The notes beneath the pieces were generated by a model. It was not told where the DNA came from and ran no database searches. It saw nothing but the letters and a program-made list of their open reading frames with translations. This document shows, piece after piece, positions 17,955 through 27,258 of a stretch of 64,000 nt of DNA. The translations under genes were made by a program, and so were the position numbers. The DNA is from Cohnella sp. CFH 77786. Its GTDB lineage: Bacteria > Bacillota > Bacilli > Paenibacillales > Paenibacillaceae. How positions within the stretch are numbered: the first letter of the stretch is position 1; every line of letters begins with the position of its first letter. The stretch covers positions 372,001 through 436,000 of the forward strand of contig NZ_WJIB01000004.1 of the NCBI RefSeq assembly GCF_019400745.1, written 5' to 3'.

Positions 17955-20900
17955 TTATTTCGTGGAAATGACGTGCGTGAACAAGACGGTACCGTCATCA
18001 AGCGTAACGGTGACCAGATAACGGGTCTTCGATTTCAAGCCCTTTGTATCCAAGGTATAGGTATATACCCCGAACGAATCGATATTGAACAGGTCGCCGG
18101 TGTTGGCGTTCCCTTTCGAAGCGACATCGACCTTAACTCCGTCAAGAGTAAGAGAGAGGTGTGCTCCGGTGATAACGGGTGAACCGTTGGCATCCTTCAA
18201 GCTGAACGTCACAGGTACGGCCGAATTCACCTGAATGTTATCCGATTTACGCGTAGTGTCTGCGAATACATACTCTTCCGGAACGATCACTTCGATGGGC
18301 ACCGTATCCGCCGTCGTCATATCCGAGATTCGCGTCACGCGAAGCACGAGATGGACCGTCGTCTCTGACGGCGGCGGGGTGACGGACCCATCGGTGCCGA
18401 TCGTTGCGCTGTCCGAGGAGACGATCTCGATCCGGAAGCCGTTCGGTACGGCAGGCAGCGTCAAAGTTCTCGCGTTCCGGTTGGGAGCTTGAACGGACGT
18501 AATGCCGGCCGCAATCTCTTCGGCCGTTCTCGAGATCGTGACGCTCTGCTTATCAGACAAGGCCGATTCCGTTCCCGTGGCGCCGATTGCCGCGACTTTG
18601 TAATAATAAGTGTGCTCCGACGGCAAGCCGGAGTCGATGAAGGCGGCATCGGTCATCGGGGCGCTGTACACCTTCGTATACGTGCCGTCCGCGCTGTCCG
18701 AACGGTACAGGTTATATCCGACGGCGCCGATCGTTTTGTTCCAGGCGAGCTTAACGCTAGTTGCGGAAGCTGCCGTGGCGGTAAGCCCCATTGTCGTGTC
18801 CGCGGCAGGCGCCAGGTCCGGTTTGACGATCAGAATCCAGCTGATCAGCGGGTCCTGAGCGGCGGTATTGCGGATCGTAACGTTTAGCGAGCCGTTCGCG
18901 ACGTTCACGCCGGTATACGCCATCGTGTTGCTCGGGATATACGTAACGGGGCCTTTCACATCGCCGTTCAGGAGCAGGTTCGCTTTTCTCGTCGTATTCG
19001 ACCACGGATCGTTGAAGCCAAGGTATACATCGTACGCGCCGTTTTCCAACGTGAATTGATAGGAGAGATCCGTGCCCTTCGGCGAGTTGGTGATGTTGCC
19101 GCCGTTCAAGTAACGAACCGTGGAGAAAATATCTCCGGCGTTCGAGCCCGAAGGAAGAGAATCCGTCCCCAAGTAGCCCCACGGCGTGTCATCAGCCGCG
19201 TTATACGCTTGTTCGATGACGTTTTTGTTCGCGAGCGTGTTTTGCATGTAAGAGGCCATCAGCTTGTAATCGGCCGTCGCGTATCCGCCTGCGTTGACGA
19301 AGTACAGCGTTTTGCCCGGAATGACGTACAGCTTGATGCTCTGCACTTTATTGTGGAAATTCGGCAGCGTCATCTGGACGGTAATCGGCCCCGGCTTCGA
19401 GAAGTCTGCGGCGGTCGGCTCGCGGGAATTCACGGTCCACGTCACCGGAGTCGAGACGGTTCCGTCTTCAACAAGAACGTCGACCGTCTCCGGCAGGTTC
19501 GGCACCGCTCCAAGGGCTGCTGTCTCGGGGAACGGGGTCGTGACGTTCACTTGACCCATGGCGTCGAGCAAGTCCGGCGTCCAGGAGGCATACCACTTGA
19601 TCGCGATGTCCGTCCCCATGCCGAACTCGATCGGCAGGAACGCGTACTTCGCGCCGTCGTTGGCGAAGTTGCCCCCGTTCCAAATGTCGCCGACGTAGAT
19701 GAATTTGCCGCGCTTCGGATCGACCGGAATGACGTATGTTGCTTGCGTATTGAACGCCTTGGTCGGATCGGGATCGGTGGACAGCGTCTTGACGAACGGG
19801 TCCGTCATCGCCGACCAAGAGCCGAAGATGTTGTCCGCCACCGTATATTTGTTCTGGTTCGCCGACCACCCCGTCGCGCCCGAGGTGATCAAGTAATACT
19901 TCCCCTTATACTTGAACATCGCCGGGGCTTCGCGTTGGGCGCCAGGGAATACGCGAACATAGTCGACGCCGTAGACGGCTTTGTACGACGTATCGCGGAC
20001 CGGGTTGCCCTGCGCGTCGGTATTGCCATCCTTATGCCAGCCCGCCACGTCCAAATAATCCGGCGTCAGCTTCGAGATATAGATCGTTAAGTTCTCTTCG
20101 CTGGAGTAGATGAGGTAGGCCGTGCCATCGTCGTCTTTGAACAGGTTCATGTCTCGAGCCATACCCTTGTCGCTCGGATGATAATCCGTTTGTCCCTCCG
20201 GCGTCATGTCCATCCGGTAGCTTCGCTGGTAGACGAACGGTCCGGTCGGCGTGTCGCTGATCGCGACGCCGGCTTGGGCTTTGCCATAGTTTTGGGCGTC
20301 GTTGTTCGGGTCCTTGTCGCCGTCGATATGGGCCCACATGACATATTTGTGCGTGCTTTCGTTATAGACGACCTTCGGACGTTCTACGATTCTGCCCTTG
20401 CGGATGTCGGCCCAAATGTTGTCGGTGTCCGTTCTTCCGGCGTAGAGCCGGGAGATCAGCGGATCATTCGCGAAGTCGTCCTTCGATTGGATGAGCGTGA
20501 GCGCCATGCCTTCGTCCGTCCAGTTCAGCAGGTCGGTGGAGGAGTATACGCGTACGCCGGAGGATGGCCATCCGCCCTTATGATACTCCCCGTACCAGTA
20601 ATACTTTTGCGTCTTCTCGTCGTACATGAAGCCCGCGCCGTGCGCGTCGATCGCATTGCCCGTCGTGTCCGTCCATAGGGCGCCGGGATTAAACGCCGTA
20701 CGCGTCGCGCTAATGCCGAGCGGCGCAGATTCCGGAGAAGGGATGCCGTCCGCGATGGCGCTCAGCTTATAGAAATAACCGGCTCCCTGCGTAAGTCCCG
20801 TATCGGTGTACGTCGTGCTCGGACCGCTATAAATCTGGGTGTACGAACCCGTTGCGATGGTCGCTCGCTTCAGCGTATACGTGACGTTCGCACCTTCAAG

Positions 20901-22154
20901 CGCGTCCCAATTCAAGACGACCGTCGAATCAGTGGCCGAAGCCTTGAAGCCCGCAGGCGCGTCGAAGAGGTACGTCGTCGCTTGGGCGGAAGCCGCAGTC
21001 GATTCGCCAAAGGCATTGTAGGCGGTAACCCGATAGCGGTATTCCGTATTGGGCGTAAGGCCCGTATCCTGGAAGATCAGCTGCTGCCCGTCGTAGATTT
21101 GAGCAAAGGTAGCGCCGCCATCGGAGGATCGGTACACTTTGTAGCCTGTGGCTTTGGCGGCTGCCGTCCAGTTCAGGTTAATCGTATGCGAGTCCGCAGC
21201 GGTCGCCGTCTGCCCGGAGGGCGCCAGCGGAGGAACGCCTACCGTCCGTACGCTCAGCTCGGATGACCATTGGGATTCCGTGAGCCCGCCGTACAAGTAA
21301 GCGACTTTATAATAATACGCCGTGTCGGAGCTTAACCCGGTATCCACGTAGTTCGCGCTCGCACTATTCCCCAGGTAGGCGTACCCGCTGCCCGACGTCG
21401 TGGAGCGGTACACATTGTAGCTGATTGCTCCATCGACTGGTTCCCAGCTCAAAGAAACGGACGAGCTTGTTTTCGCCGACTCGTCGGATTGGATCGTCGA
21501 CGAATTCGCCGCAGGCACATCGGTTACCCGGACATCGTCCGCTAGAACGGACTGCCACTTGTTCCGGATCCCGATTTTGCCGCTGGAGAACGTCGTATCC
21601 ACCACGTCGAACACGAGCTTATCAACGCCGTTTTCCACGATATAGCCCCGAATGGAGCTTCCGATCATCACCAGCTTCAGCGTGTACCATTTATTTTTGC
21701 TTAAAGCGTAAGACACGGTTTTGATCGTCGTATCCTTCCCGCTTATTCGCTTGGAGAAGACGAGACTGGCTTGCGCTTGCATCTGGAAGTAGTAAAAGTT
21801 TCTATAGTCCTGGACGCGTGCGAGAATGCCCGGATAGGCACCGCCGCCACCCGTGTAGAACCGCATCGTCACCGTTGAATCCGTCCAATTATCGCCGGCT
21901 GTAATGATGCCCTCGCCCGCATCGGATTGTTTCAGCACCTGGTTGCTCGAATCGGAGGGGTCCGTCGCCACGCCCCAAGTGCCGGACGCGACCGTCCACA
22001 CGGGAACGCCGTCGACCGTTTTCCATTCGGTGAAATCATCCTGGAAGTCGATGGCTTCGGCCGCCGAAGCTCTCGGCACCGAAGGAAGATTGAAGAAAGA
22101 GATGCAGAAGGACAGGATCAGAAGCCAGACTGCCGGTTTTGTCTGCACTGTCAT
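17955..22154 (-). CDS. Large secreted multi-module GH43 (subfamily-24-like) glycoside hydrolase
   Basis: 1,399 residues. A signal peptide (~1-32) and a LamG/DUF1080-like concanavalin fold at ~35-215 precede three fibronectin-type-III repeats at ~220-490. The GH43 five-bladed propeller at ~495-845 starts with NAIDAHGAGFMYDEKTQKYYWYGEY and carries the probable acid Glu in QREAPAMFKYKGKYYLITSG. A Big_4-like module (LVEDGTVSTPVTWTV), a malectin/CBM-like module, a further Fn3 at ~1085-1170 and Ig-like C-terminal segments follow. The propeller signature matches exo-beta-1,3-galactanases, so arabinogalactan side-chain attack is the best guess. AAGGAG precedes the ATG. A cre-like palindrome lies about 85 bp upstream. 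Confidence 0.88.
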   Translation of the reverse strand: MTVQTKPAVWLLILSFCISFFNLPSVPRASAAEAIDFQDDFTEWKTVDGVPVWTVASGTWGVATDPSDSSNQVLKQSDAGEGIITAGDNWTDSTVTMRFYTGGGGAYPGILARVQDYRNFYYFQMQAQASLVFSKRISGKDTTIKTVSYALSKNKWYTLKLVMIGSSIRGYIVENGVDKLVFDVVDTTFSSGKIGIRNKWQSVLADDVRVTDVPAANSSTIQSDESAKTSSSVSLSWEPVDGAISYNVYRSTTSGSGYAYLGNSASANYVDTGLSSDTAYYYKVAYLYGGLTESQWSSELSVRTVGVPPLAPSGQTATAADSHTINLNWTAAAKATGYKVYRSSDGGATFAQIYDGQQLIFQDTGLTPNTEYRYRVTAYNAFGESTAASAQATTYLFDAPAGFKASATDSTVVLNWDALEGANVTYTLKRATIATGSYTQIYSGPSTTYTDTGLTQGAGYFYKLSAIADGIPSPESAPLGISATRTAFNPGALWTDTTGNAIDAHGAGFMYDEKTQKYYWYGEYHKGGWPSSGVRVYSSTDLLNWTDEGMALTLIQSKDDFANDPLISRLYAGRTDTDNIWADIRKGRIVERPKVVYNESTHKYVMWAHIDGDKDPNNDAQNYGKAQAGVAISDTPTGPFVYQRSYRMDMTPEGQTDYHPSDKGMARDMNLFKDDDGTAYLIYSSEENLTIYISKLTPDYLDVAGWHKDGNTDAQGNPVRDTSYKAVYGVDYVRVFPGAQREAPAMFKYKGKYYLITSGATGWSANQNKYTVADNIFGSWSAMTDPFVKTLSTDPDPTKAFNTQATYVIPVDPKRGKFIYVGDIWNGGNFANDGAKYAFLPIEFGMGTDIAIKWYASWTPDLLDAMGQVNVTTPFPETAALGAVPNLPETVDVLVEDGTVSTPVTWTVNSREPTAADFSKPGPITVQMTLPNFHNKVQSIKLYVIPGKTLYFVNAGGYATADYKLMASYMQNTLANKNVIEQAYNAADDTPWGYLGTDSLPSGSNAGDIFSTVRYLNGGNITNSPKGTDLSYQFTLENGAYDVYLGFNDPWSNTTRKANLLLNGDVKGPVTYIPSNTMAYTGVNVANGSLNVTIRNTAAQDPLISWILIVKPDLAPAADTTMGLTATAASATSVKLAWNKTIGAVGYNLYRSDSADGTYTKVYSAPMTDAAFIDSGLPSEHTYYYKVAAIGATGTESALSDKQSVTISRTAEEIAAGITSVQAPNRNARTLTLPAVPNGFRIEIVSSDSATIGTDGSVTPPPSETTVHLVLRVTRISDMTTADTVPIEVIVPEEYVFADTTRKSDNIQVNSAVPVTFSLKDANGSPVITGAHLSLTLDGVKVDVASKGNANTGDLFNIDSFGVYTYTLDTKGLKSKTRYLVTVTLDDGTVLFTHVISTK

Positions 22155-22238
22155 ATTCGCTCCTTTGATTATTATGTAGAATAGCGATCAATCGGGTTTA
22201 TTCCTTTCGAAAAGGAAGCCGTCTCACCCCGCTTTCAG

Positions 22239-22262
22239 TAACCGGTTTCATGAAACCGGTTA
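22239..22262. promoter_or_regulatory. 24-bp perfect palindrome with cre-type (LacI/CcpA) operator
   Basis: TAACCGGTTTCA followed by its exact reverse complement. The right half extended to 22264 gives TGAAACCGGTTACA, a full match to the catabolite-responsive element consensus TGWAANCGNTNWCA. The left half on the other strand, TGAAACCGGTTACT, matches 13 of 14. A weaker cre-like sequence, TGAAAGCGCTTTAT, lies at 22319-22332. They sit upstream of the minus-strand GH43 gene. Confidence 0.6.
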
Positions 22263-22629
22263 CACTTTTGGGTGCAGAAAAGCTTACATGACCTGCCACC
22301 CTCTACGATTTGAAGGTTTTGAAAGCGCTTTATTGTAAGGATATTGTACACCTGAACCGCTCTAACGGCATCAGACTATTTTCTTATAATCGATCGCCTG
22401 GGAAGACGGGTTTTGTTGAAAGATGGAGTTGCTGCCGGGGGGCTTGTGGTGGCGTGTGTTCCAGTTGAAATGATGCGATTGGTAGAAATCAGAGAAGAGC
22501 CCTTTGTGGCGGGCTCTTCTCTGATTTGGCGTAAAATTTGCGTTATTTGTGATAGGGTTCTCCGCGCCGAACAAGAAAGACCGCTTGCGCGGTTCTGCTT
22601 CCTCAATTATACCTACAGCTCACCTAAGG

Positions 22630-22717
22630 ATTTCGCAAAAATAACGTCTCCGGAAGTCACTACAGCACTCGTAGTCGGGTATTTCGCAGAAATAACGTCT
22701 CCGGAAGTCACTACAGC
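22630..22717 (+). repeat. 37-bp direct repeat, 51-bp period
   Basis: ATTTCGCARAAATAACGTCTCC plus GGAAGTCACTACAGC occurs at 22630-22666 and again at 22681-22717 with a single mismatch, in non-coding DNA. Confidence 0.8.
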
Positions 22718-22956
22718 GTTTGTTCTTTGTTGCGGAGGGTTTCGCAGCAAGACGAGCAGAACAAGAACGGGAGCGCCAATACCGAATGCGGCTCCCCTCT
22801 CGCTTCTGTTTTTGTTTTGTTATTCGTAGTCGGCCAGTCCGAGGTAGTGAAGCGAGAAGAGGATTTCGAAGCTGTTCTCGGAATACATGCCTTCAAATCC
22901 GAATAAGAACCGCGGGGTATTCTTGTTGGCCGCGCATAGATCTTAATATTGTTGCC

Positions 22957-23841
22957 TCAATCCCTCTTCTCAATGGTAAGACGGCCGCCATCCTCCACCG
23001 CCAGAAACAGCACGGGACGCTCGTTCGGCACGTCGTTGGGTGCATGGATGGTCAACATGGATTGACCGGAGAATGTCCGGAAGATCATCCCATGTCCCCC
23101 ATCCTTCGTGAACAACGGCATAGGATCATGCGTCCAAGGACCCGTGATTTGCCCAGATAGGGAACGTGCGATTCCCAGCGCATAACCTTGAGCGCCATGC
23201 GAGGACCAAAGCATGAGCAATTCGCCGCTCGAAAGTCTATGCAAGAAGGGTCCATCCGTCACATAATTTTTCCCTGAATCTCCAAATCCCTTGGTCCATG
23301 GAGCTTCCGACGCCCGAAAGAGCAAGACCGGTTCGCCAACCGTACCTGTGAAGTCTTCCAGCAGCCGAATCGCATACATTTCACCGTCTTCCACCTGCAG
23401 CCACTCACGGCAAAAAACCATCCATGGAGCACCGGTTTCATCCACGAACAGAGTACCGTCCAGGCACTCCCAATCGTGAGGCGTCAAAGGCAATCCCATG
23501 GAATGAAAAGGGCCTTCCGGCGATTCTGCCGTCAAAATACCAGTCCCCCGGCAGCGCCCCTCCGCTTTAAAGCTTGCAAACATGTAGTAGCGCCCGCCCC
23601 AATGGTATACCTCCGGCGCCCAAAAGTGACGGTCCGCCCAAAAGTCGGGTTCGGGACGAAAGGCCGGAATCGGGCCTGCCCATTCCTGCAAATCGCTGCT
23701 CACATATACATCGAACCCGATCGCCGGGCCCTCCCATACATTCTCGCCAAGAGTTCCATATAAATAGTACTTGTTCTCGTTCTTGTCTGTAAGCACAAAC
23801 GGGTCCCGCAGATGAATATCCGATAATCGCTTAGTCTTCAT
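22957..23841 (-). CDS. GH43-family glycoside hydrolase without signal peptide
   Basis: 294 residues and no signal peptide, so it acts on imported oligosaccharides. Propeller motifs include LRDPFVLTD (probable base Asp near residue 13), HFWAPEVYHWGGRYYMFASF at ~72-91, WECLDGTLFVDETGAPWMVFCREW (Asp near residue 130) and YVTDGPFLHRL, with a possible acid Glu in the EW segment. Residues are assigned by pattern only. It lies 9 bp upstream-to-end from the membrane AraC gene in the same direction and beside importer locus 2, so it probably trims arabino- or xylo-oligosaccharides taken up there. Confidence 0.87.
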   Translation of the reverse strand: MKTKRLSDIHLRDPFVLTDKNENKYYLYGTLGENVWEGPAIGFDVYVSSDLQEWAGPIPAFRPEPDFWADRHFWAPEVYHWGGRYYMFASFKAEGRCRGTGILTAESPEGPFHSMGLPLTPHDWECLDGTLFVDETGAPWMVFCREWLQVEDGEMYAIRLLEDFTGTVGEPVLLFRASEAPWTKGFGDSGKNYVTDGPFLHRLSSGELLMLWSSHGAQGYALGIARSLSGQITGPWTHDPMPLFTKDGGHGMIFRTFSGQSMLTIHAPNDVPNERPVLFLAVEDGGRLTIEKRD

Positions 23842-23850
23842 CCTATTCCT

Positions 23851-26100
23851 CTATCCTTTCGTCTGCAATCTGGACTGGCTCCTATATTGATTAGGGGATA
23901 CGCCGTACGACTTTTTGAAAAGCGTGAAAAAGTGACTGCGGGTGGTAAAGCCGGACTTTTCCATGATCGCCGTAATCGTTTCGTCCGTTGTAAGGATCAT
24001 ATTGCTCGCACACTGAAGGCGAACGTCGTTAATATAATCGTTCATGGAAATAAGATGGTGATTTTTGAACAACTTCGCCAGATAGCTGGGTGACAAATTC
24101 ACCTTCTGGGCGATGGTGTCCAAAGTTAAGGACGGATTGGCGAATTCCGTGCGGATGATTTGCATCACGTTGTCGAACAGGTCGGAGTACTTGTTTTCCT
24201 TCTTGGACTCCAGTTGAAGTGCCAGATCGTCAAACAACTGGTAAAAGTCGGCGAGGATCTTCTCCAGCGTCTCGATCTTGCTCAGCTTCGAAAGATAAAT
24301 GTTGATATTGAAACGCACGGCAATCGCATGATTCGCTTCCAGCAATTCGACGGCGCCGCGAATGGACAGCAGCAGTCGGATCAGGACGGAATTCAGAGTG
24401 GTCAAGCTATATTGCGAAGCCTTTCGAATGATATCCGACAAGGCTTCTTTTGCCTCGTCGATACGTCCCCGGATAAGGGCCTCCGTCAGCTCCTTGTCCT
24501 GGTATTTGAATTCGTCCGTCCGCGCCTGCAGGCTATTTCCGAAAATCAGGGACCGATGACCAAGAATTAACCGGTAATAAGACAAGTCGAGCGTGTTCAG
24601 ATAATAGGACTGCAAGTCGCCCCAAGTCTCGAACGTATCGCTGAATGTCGCCGTCAGGGAGATTTTCAGGAACTCATTTGTTTTTTCCTGAACCTCCTTG
24701 ACGAGAGCGATCAGTTGCCCGTCTTGCGCGGGGGCTTCGGCAGCGTCGTAGTTCAGCAGCACCAGAATCTGGTCCTCATTGATGTCAATGCATTCATACT
24801 TGTAAGCATGATCTAACAATTCGGAGATGATGTTTTCGATGCCGTATTTCAAGAGGCTGCGATCGACAGGATTGAATTTGGTGCAGAAGTCGGAAAATTG
24901 GTCGATTCTGAATAAAACCAATAACGACAACGCCGCAGGGTCCAACGCGATGTTGAATTTTCGAAACGATGCCTGCACCGCTTCAGCGGGAAGAAGATCG
25001 CCCGATTGAACCATTTTCCGTAAAAAGTCTTGTTTTCGAAAGTAAAAATCGTTCCTCTTCTCGGACTCCAGGACCTTATAATTCTGAATGACCATTTTGA
25101 TCGGGATATACAACCTGCGCGAGAAATAGAAGGTCAATAACACACTTGCAACAATGAAGAAAAATACCAGAAGGTAGGTTGTGTATTTCATTTTCGTAAT
25201 ATTTTCGACAATGTTCTGATAAGGCGTAACGCTGATTAATTTCCAACCGAATGCACCCGTATCTGCATAGGTGACGAATGAATCTGTTCCGTTGATATCG
25301 ACACGGAAACTTCCGGTGGGTTCCTTCGATGCGTCAATTCGCTTTACATAGTCATTATCTTTTAAATCGGCAAGCAATGGGTGTGCGCCGTCGCCGGACA
25401 GCAGCTTGCCGTCATGATCGACGATAAAGACTCGGCTCTTGTTCTGCCCGACGGGAGAGCCGATCGCTTGCTTCACCCATTCTTCCGAAATATTAAGAAT
25501 GATAGCCTCATTAACCTTCCCGCTTTGCATCTGCGAATCGAAAAATAAATAACTGTATACATTGACATATTTATTGGCACCAGATGTGATGCCTGCAAGA
25601 ACATTAGGGATTTTACGAAGCACAATACTGTGCGAGTGATAGTGTTCCATGTCATCCAGTATGGCAAATATCCCTTTATCCGCAAACGAGGACCGGTTGT
25701 AGACGAAATTTAAGCTGGGCGAAGCATAAACGGAATGGCCATTATAAATATAAATGGACTGCAGAAACGGATAAATGTTTTTGTAGGATTGCAATTTCGT
25801 CAAATACATCGAGTAATCTTCCGGCTTCACATCGGTATACAAGAGATCCGATATGGTTTTATCGAAGAAGGCCGTAACGGAGAGGGACTTTGCTGTTTGC
25901 TCCATTGCGGTAATATTGCGGCTTGTATTCAATAAATTAGTTTTCTGTTCCTGATACACCCTGTCAAGCGCATACGTTTCAAAGTTTCGGTATAGAAAGG
26001 AGGATTGCACGAAAAGAATCGATAGCGTGCTTAATAAGAAAGGGAGGAGGATCGTAAGGAACAGTTGAAACGGATTTTTGAGAACGAAATTTTTTAACAT
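23851..26100 (-). CDS. Membrane-bound AraC-family transcriptional regulator
   Basis: 749 residues from ATG 26100, preceded by AAGGGGTG; the frame opens at 26172. A membrane segment at ~12-32, an extracellular sensor of ~250 residues and a second membrane segment at ~290-310 (YLLVFFFIVASVLLTFYF) are followed by a long cytoplasmic linker. The C-terminal AraC domain has TLDTIAQKVNLSPSYLAKLFKNHH and ITAIMEKSGFTTRSHFFTLFKKSYG. This one-component architecture replaces the kinase/regulator pair of locus 1. Divergent orientation from the importer suggests it activates those genes in response to extracellular sugar. Confidence 0.9.
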   Translation of the reverse strand: MLKNFVLKNPFQLFLTILLPFLLSTLSILFVQSSFLYRNFETYALDRVYQEQKTNLLNTSRNITAMEQTAKSLSVTAFFDKTISDLLYTDVKPEDYSMYLTKLQSYKNIYPFLQSIYIYNGHSVYASPSLNFVYNRSSFADKGIFAILDDMEHYHSHSIVLRKIPNVLAGITSGANKYVNVYSYLFFDSQMQSGKVNEAIILNISEEWVKQAIGSPVGQNKSRVFIVDHDGKLLSGDGAHPLLADLKDNDYVKRIDASKEPTGSFRVDINGTDSFVTYADTGAFGWKLISVTPYQNIVENITKMKYTTYLLVFFFIVASVLLTFYFSRRLYIPIKMVIQNYKVLESEKRNDFYFRKQDFLRKMVQSGDLLPAEAVQASFRKFNIALDPAALSLLVLFRIDQFSDFCTKFNPVDRSLLKYGIENIISELLDHAYKYECIDINEDQILVLLNYDAAEAPAQDGQLIALVKEVQEKTNEFLKISLTATFSDTFETWGDLQSYYLNTLDLSYYRLILGHRSLIFGNSLQARTDEFKYQDKELTEALIRGRIDEAKEALSDIIRKASQYSLTTLNSVLIRLLLSIRGAVELLEANHAIAVRFNINIYLSKLSKIETLEKILADFYQLFDDLALQLESKKENKYSDLFDNVMQIIRTEFANPSLTLDTIAQKVNLSPSYLAKLFKNHHLISMNDYINDVRLQCASNMILTTDETITAIMEKSGFTTRSHFFTLFKKSYGVSPNQYRSQSRLQTKG

Positions 26101-26351
26101 GGATGCTACACCCCTTATAAAAAGAATAGCAACTGAGACGTATCCATTCAATTTGAAAAAACGACCAAACACTGAAATCGCCGGAAATAGAACAAATGGC
26201 CGGATTCAGGACTTCGGCTTTTCCCCAAAAAAGAACGGATCTCCCGGATGAGAAATTGTCGGTTGCCGTACGGGGCGGTAAAGTTAAGCCAGTGATAGGG
26301 AGCCTGAGACGCAATGTGCGAATCTTAATACCGAAAGGAGTACGAGGTGCA

Positions 26352-27239
26352 TTGAAACACTTGCAGTTAAGTATTTTGGCTTTGCCGGCATTTCTACTGA
26401 TCTTCATCTTTTCCTATATTCCGATGAGCGGGATATTCATAGCTTTTAAAAACATTAATTTTGTGGATGGCATCTTTCACAGTCCATGGGCCGGGTTCGA
26501 CAATTTCAAATTTTTCTTCACTTCCGACGATGCTTGGCTCGTCGTAAGGAATACGCTTCTTTATAATGTCGTTTTCATTGTCGTCGGGACGATCATTGCT
26601 GTCTTGTTTGCTGTCTTGCTGAATGAAGTTTTAAGTGTAAGGTTGTTAAAGTTTTATCAGACTGTTTTTTTCTTTCCCTACTTTTTCTCTTGGGTTATTG
26701 TCGCCTTTATGGCGTATTCGTTTATCGGGCCGTATGGCATCGTGACCACTTTTTTGGAAAAACAAATCCACACCAGCTTCGATTTTTATACAACGACATG
26801 GGTTTGGCCGATCCTTCTGACGCTTATCAATATTTGGAAAGGCGTTGGTTACGTTAGCATCATCTTTTATGCGGGCATTATGGGGATTTCACAGGAATAT
26901 TTCGAGGCGGCGGCGATTGACGGAGCTACCAAATTTCAAATGATTCGCAAGATTACGATCCCGCTCTTGATGCCGCTTATTTCGATCATGACGCTATTGT
27001 CAGTGGGGAAAATTTTTTATTCGGACTTTGGCTTATTCTACTTCGTTCCGAGAGAAGTCGGCCAGTTATATCCGGTCACGCAGGTGATCGATACGTATGT
27101 TTACCGAGCGCTGAAGGTTTCCGGCGATATCGGCATGTCCGCGGCAGTCGGGCTGTTTCAATCCGTCATGGGCTTCATCGTCGTTCTGGCAAGCAACTAT
27201 ATTGCAGGAAAAGTGGATGAAGAGAACAAAATTTTTTGA
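26352..27239 (+). CDS. LplB-type sugar ABC transporter permease (locus 2)
   Basis: 295 residues if started at TTG 26352, which follows AAAGGAG at 26333-26339. The frame is open from an ATG at 26196, but that start has no ribosome site and its extra 52 codons look non-coding. MSGIFIAFKNINFVDGIFHSPWAGFDNF and the EAA loop QEYFEAAAIDGATKFQMIRKITIPLL identify the family, and six membrane segments are predicted. It is strongly similar to the locus 1 permease at 6233, so the loci are paralogous. No ATPase gene is nearby. Confidence 0.88.
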   Translation: MKHLQLSILALPAFLLIFIFSYIPMSGIFIAFKNINFVDGIFHSPWAGFDNFKFFFTSDDAWLVVRNTLLYNVVFIVVGTIIAVLFAVLLNEVLSVRLLKFYQTVFFFPYFFSWVIVAFMAYSFIGPYGIVTTFLEKQIHTSFDFYTTTWVWPILLTLINIWKGVGYVSIIFYAGIMGISQEYFEAAAIDGATKFQMIRKITIPLLMPLISIMTLLSVGKIFYSDFGLFYFVPREVGQLYPVTQVIDTYVYRALKVSGDIGMSAAVGLFQSVMGFIVVLASNYIAGKVDEENKIF

Positions 27240-27258
27240 GGAAACGAGGAAGAACAAC

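Larger units (their letters stand above)
22155..22956. other. Long intergenic region: operator, hairpin, repeats and possible gene relic
   Basis: Beyond the operator there is a perfect 12-bp hairpin (22491-22522, AGAGAAGAGCCC with complement), a diverged copy of the short palindromic repeat at 22540-22567 and a 37-bp direct repeat. At 22829-22945 (-) a 40-codon open stretch (TPRFLFGFEGMYSENSFEILF) has protein-like composition and may be the C-terminus of a lost gene that I cannot identify. No complete gene is visible. Confidence 0.5.

Noticed and set aside
19056-20090. 344-codon plus-strand frame opposite the 1,399-residue GH43 gene
   Set aside because: Antisense shadow with Arg/Val-rich translation and no recognisable domain.
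22413-22829. 138-codon plus-strand frame in the 22.2-22.9 kb gap
   Set aside because: It crosses a perfect hairpin, a dispersed repeat and a direct repeat; the translation is repetitive and without a ribosome site.
26196-26351. Upstream ATG extension of the locus 2 LplB permease
   Set aside because: No ribosome site at 26,196, while AAAGGAG precedes TTG 26,352; the extension would leave under 100 bp for two divergent promoters.
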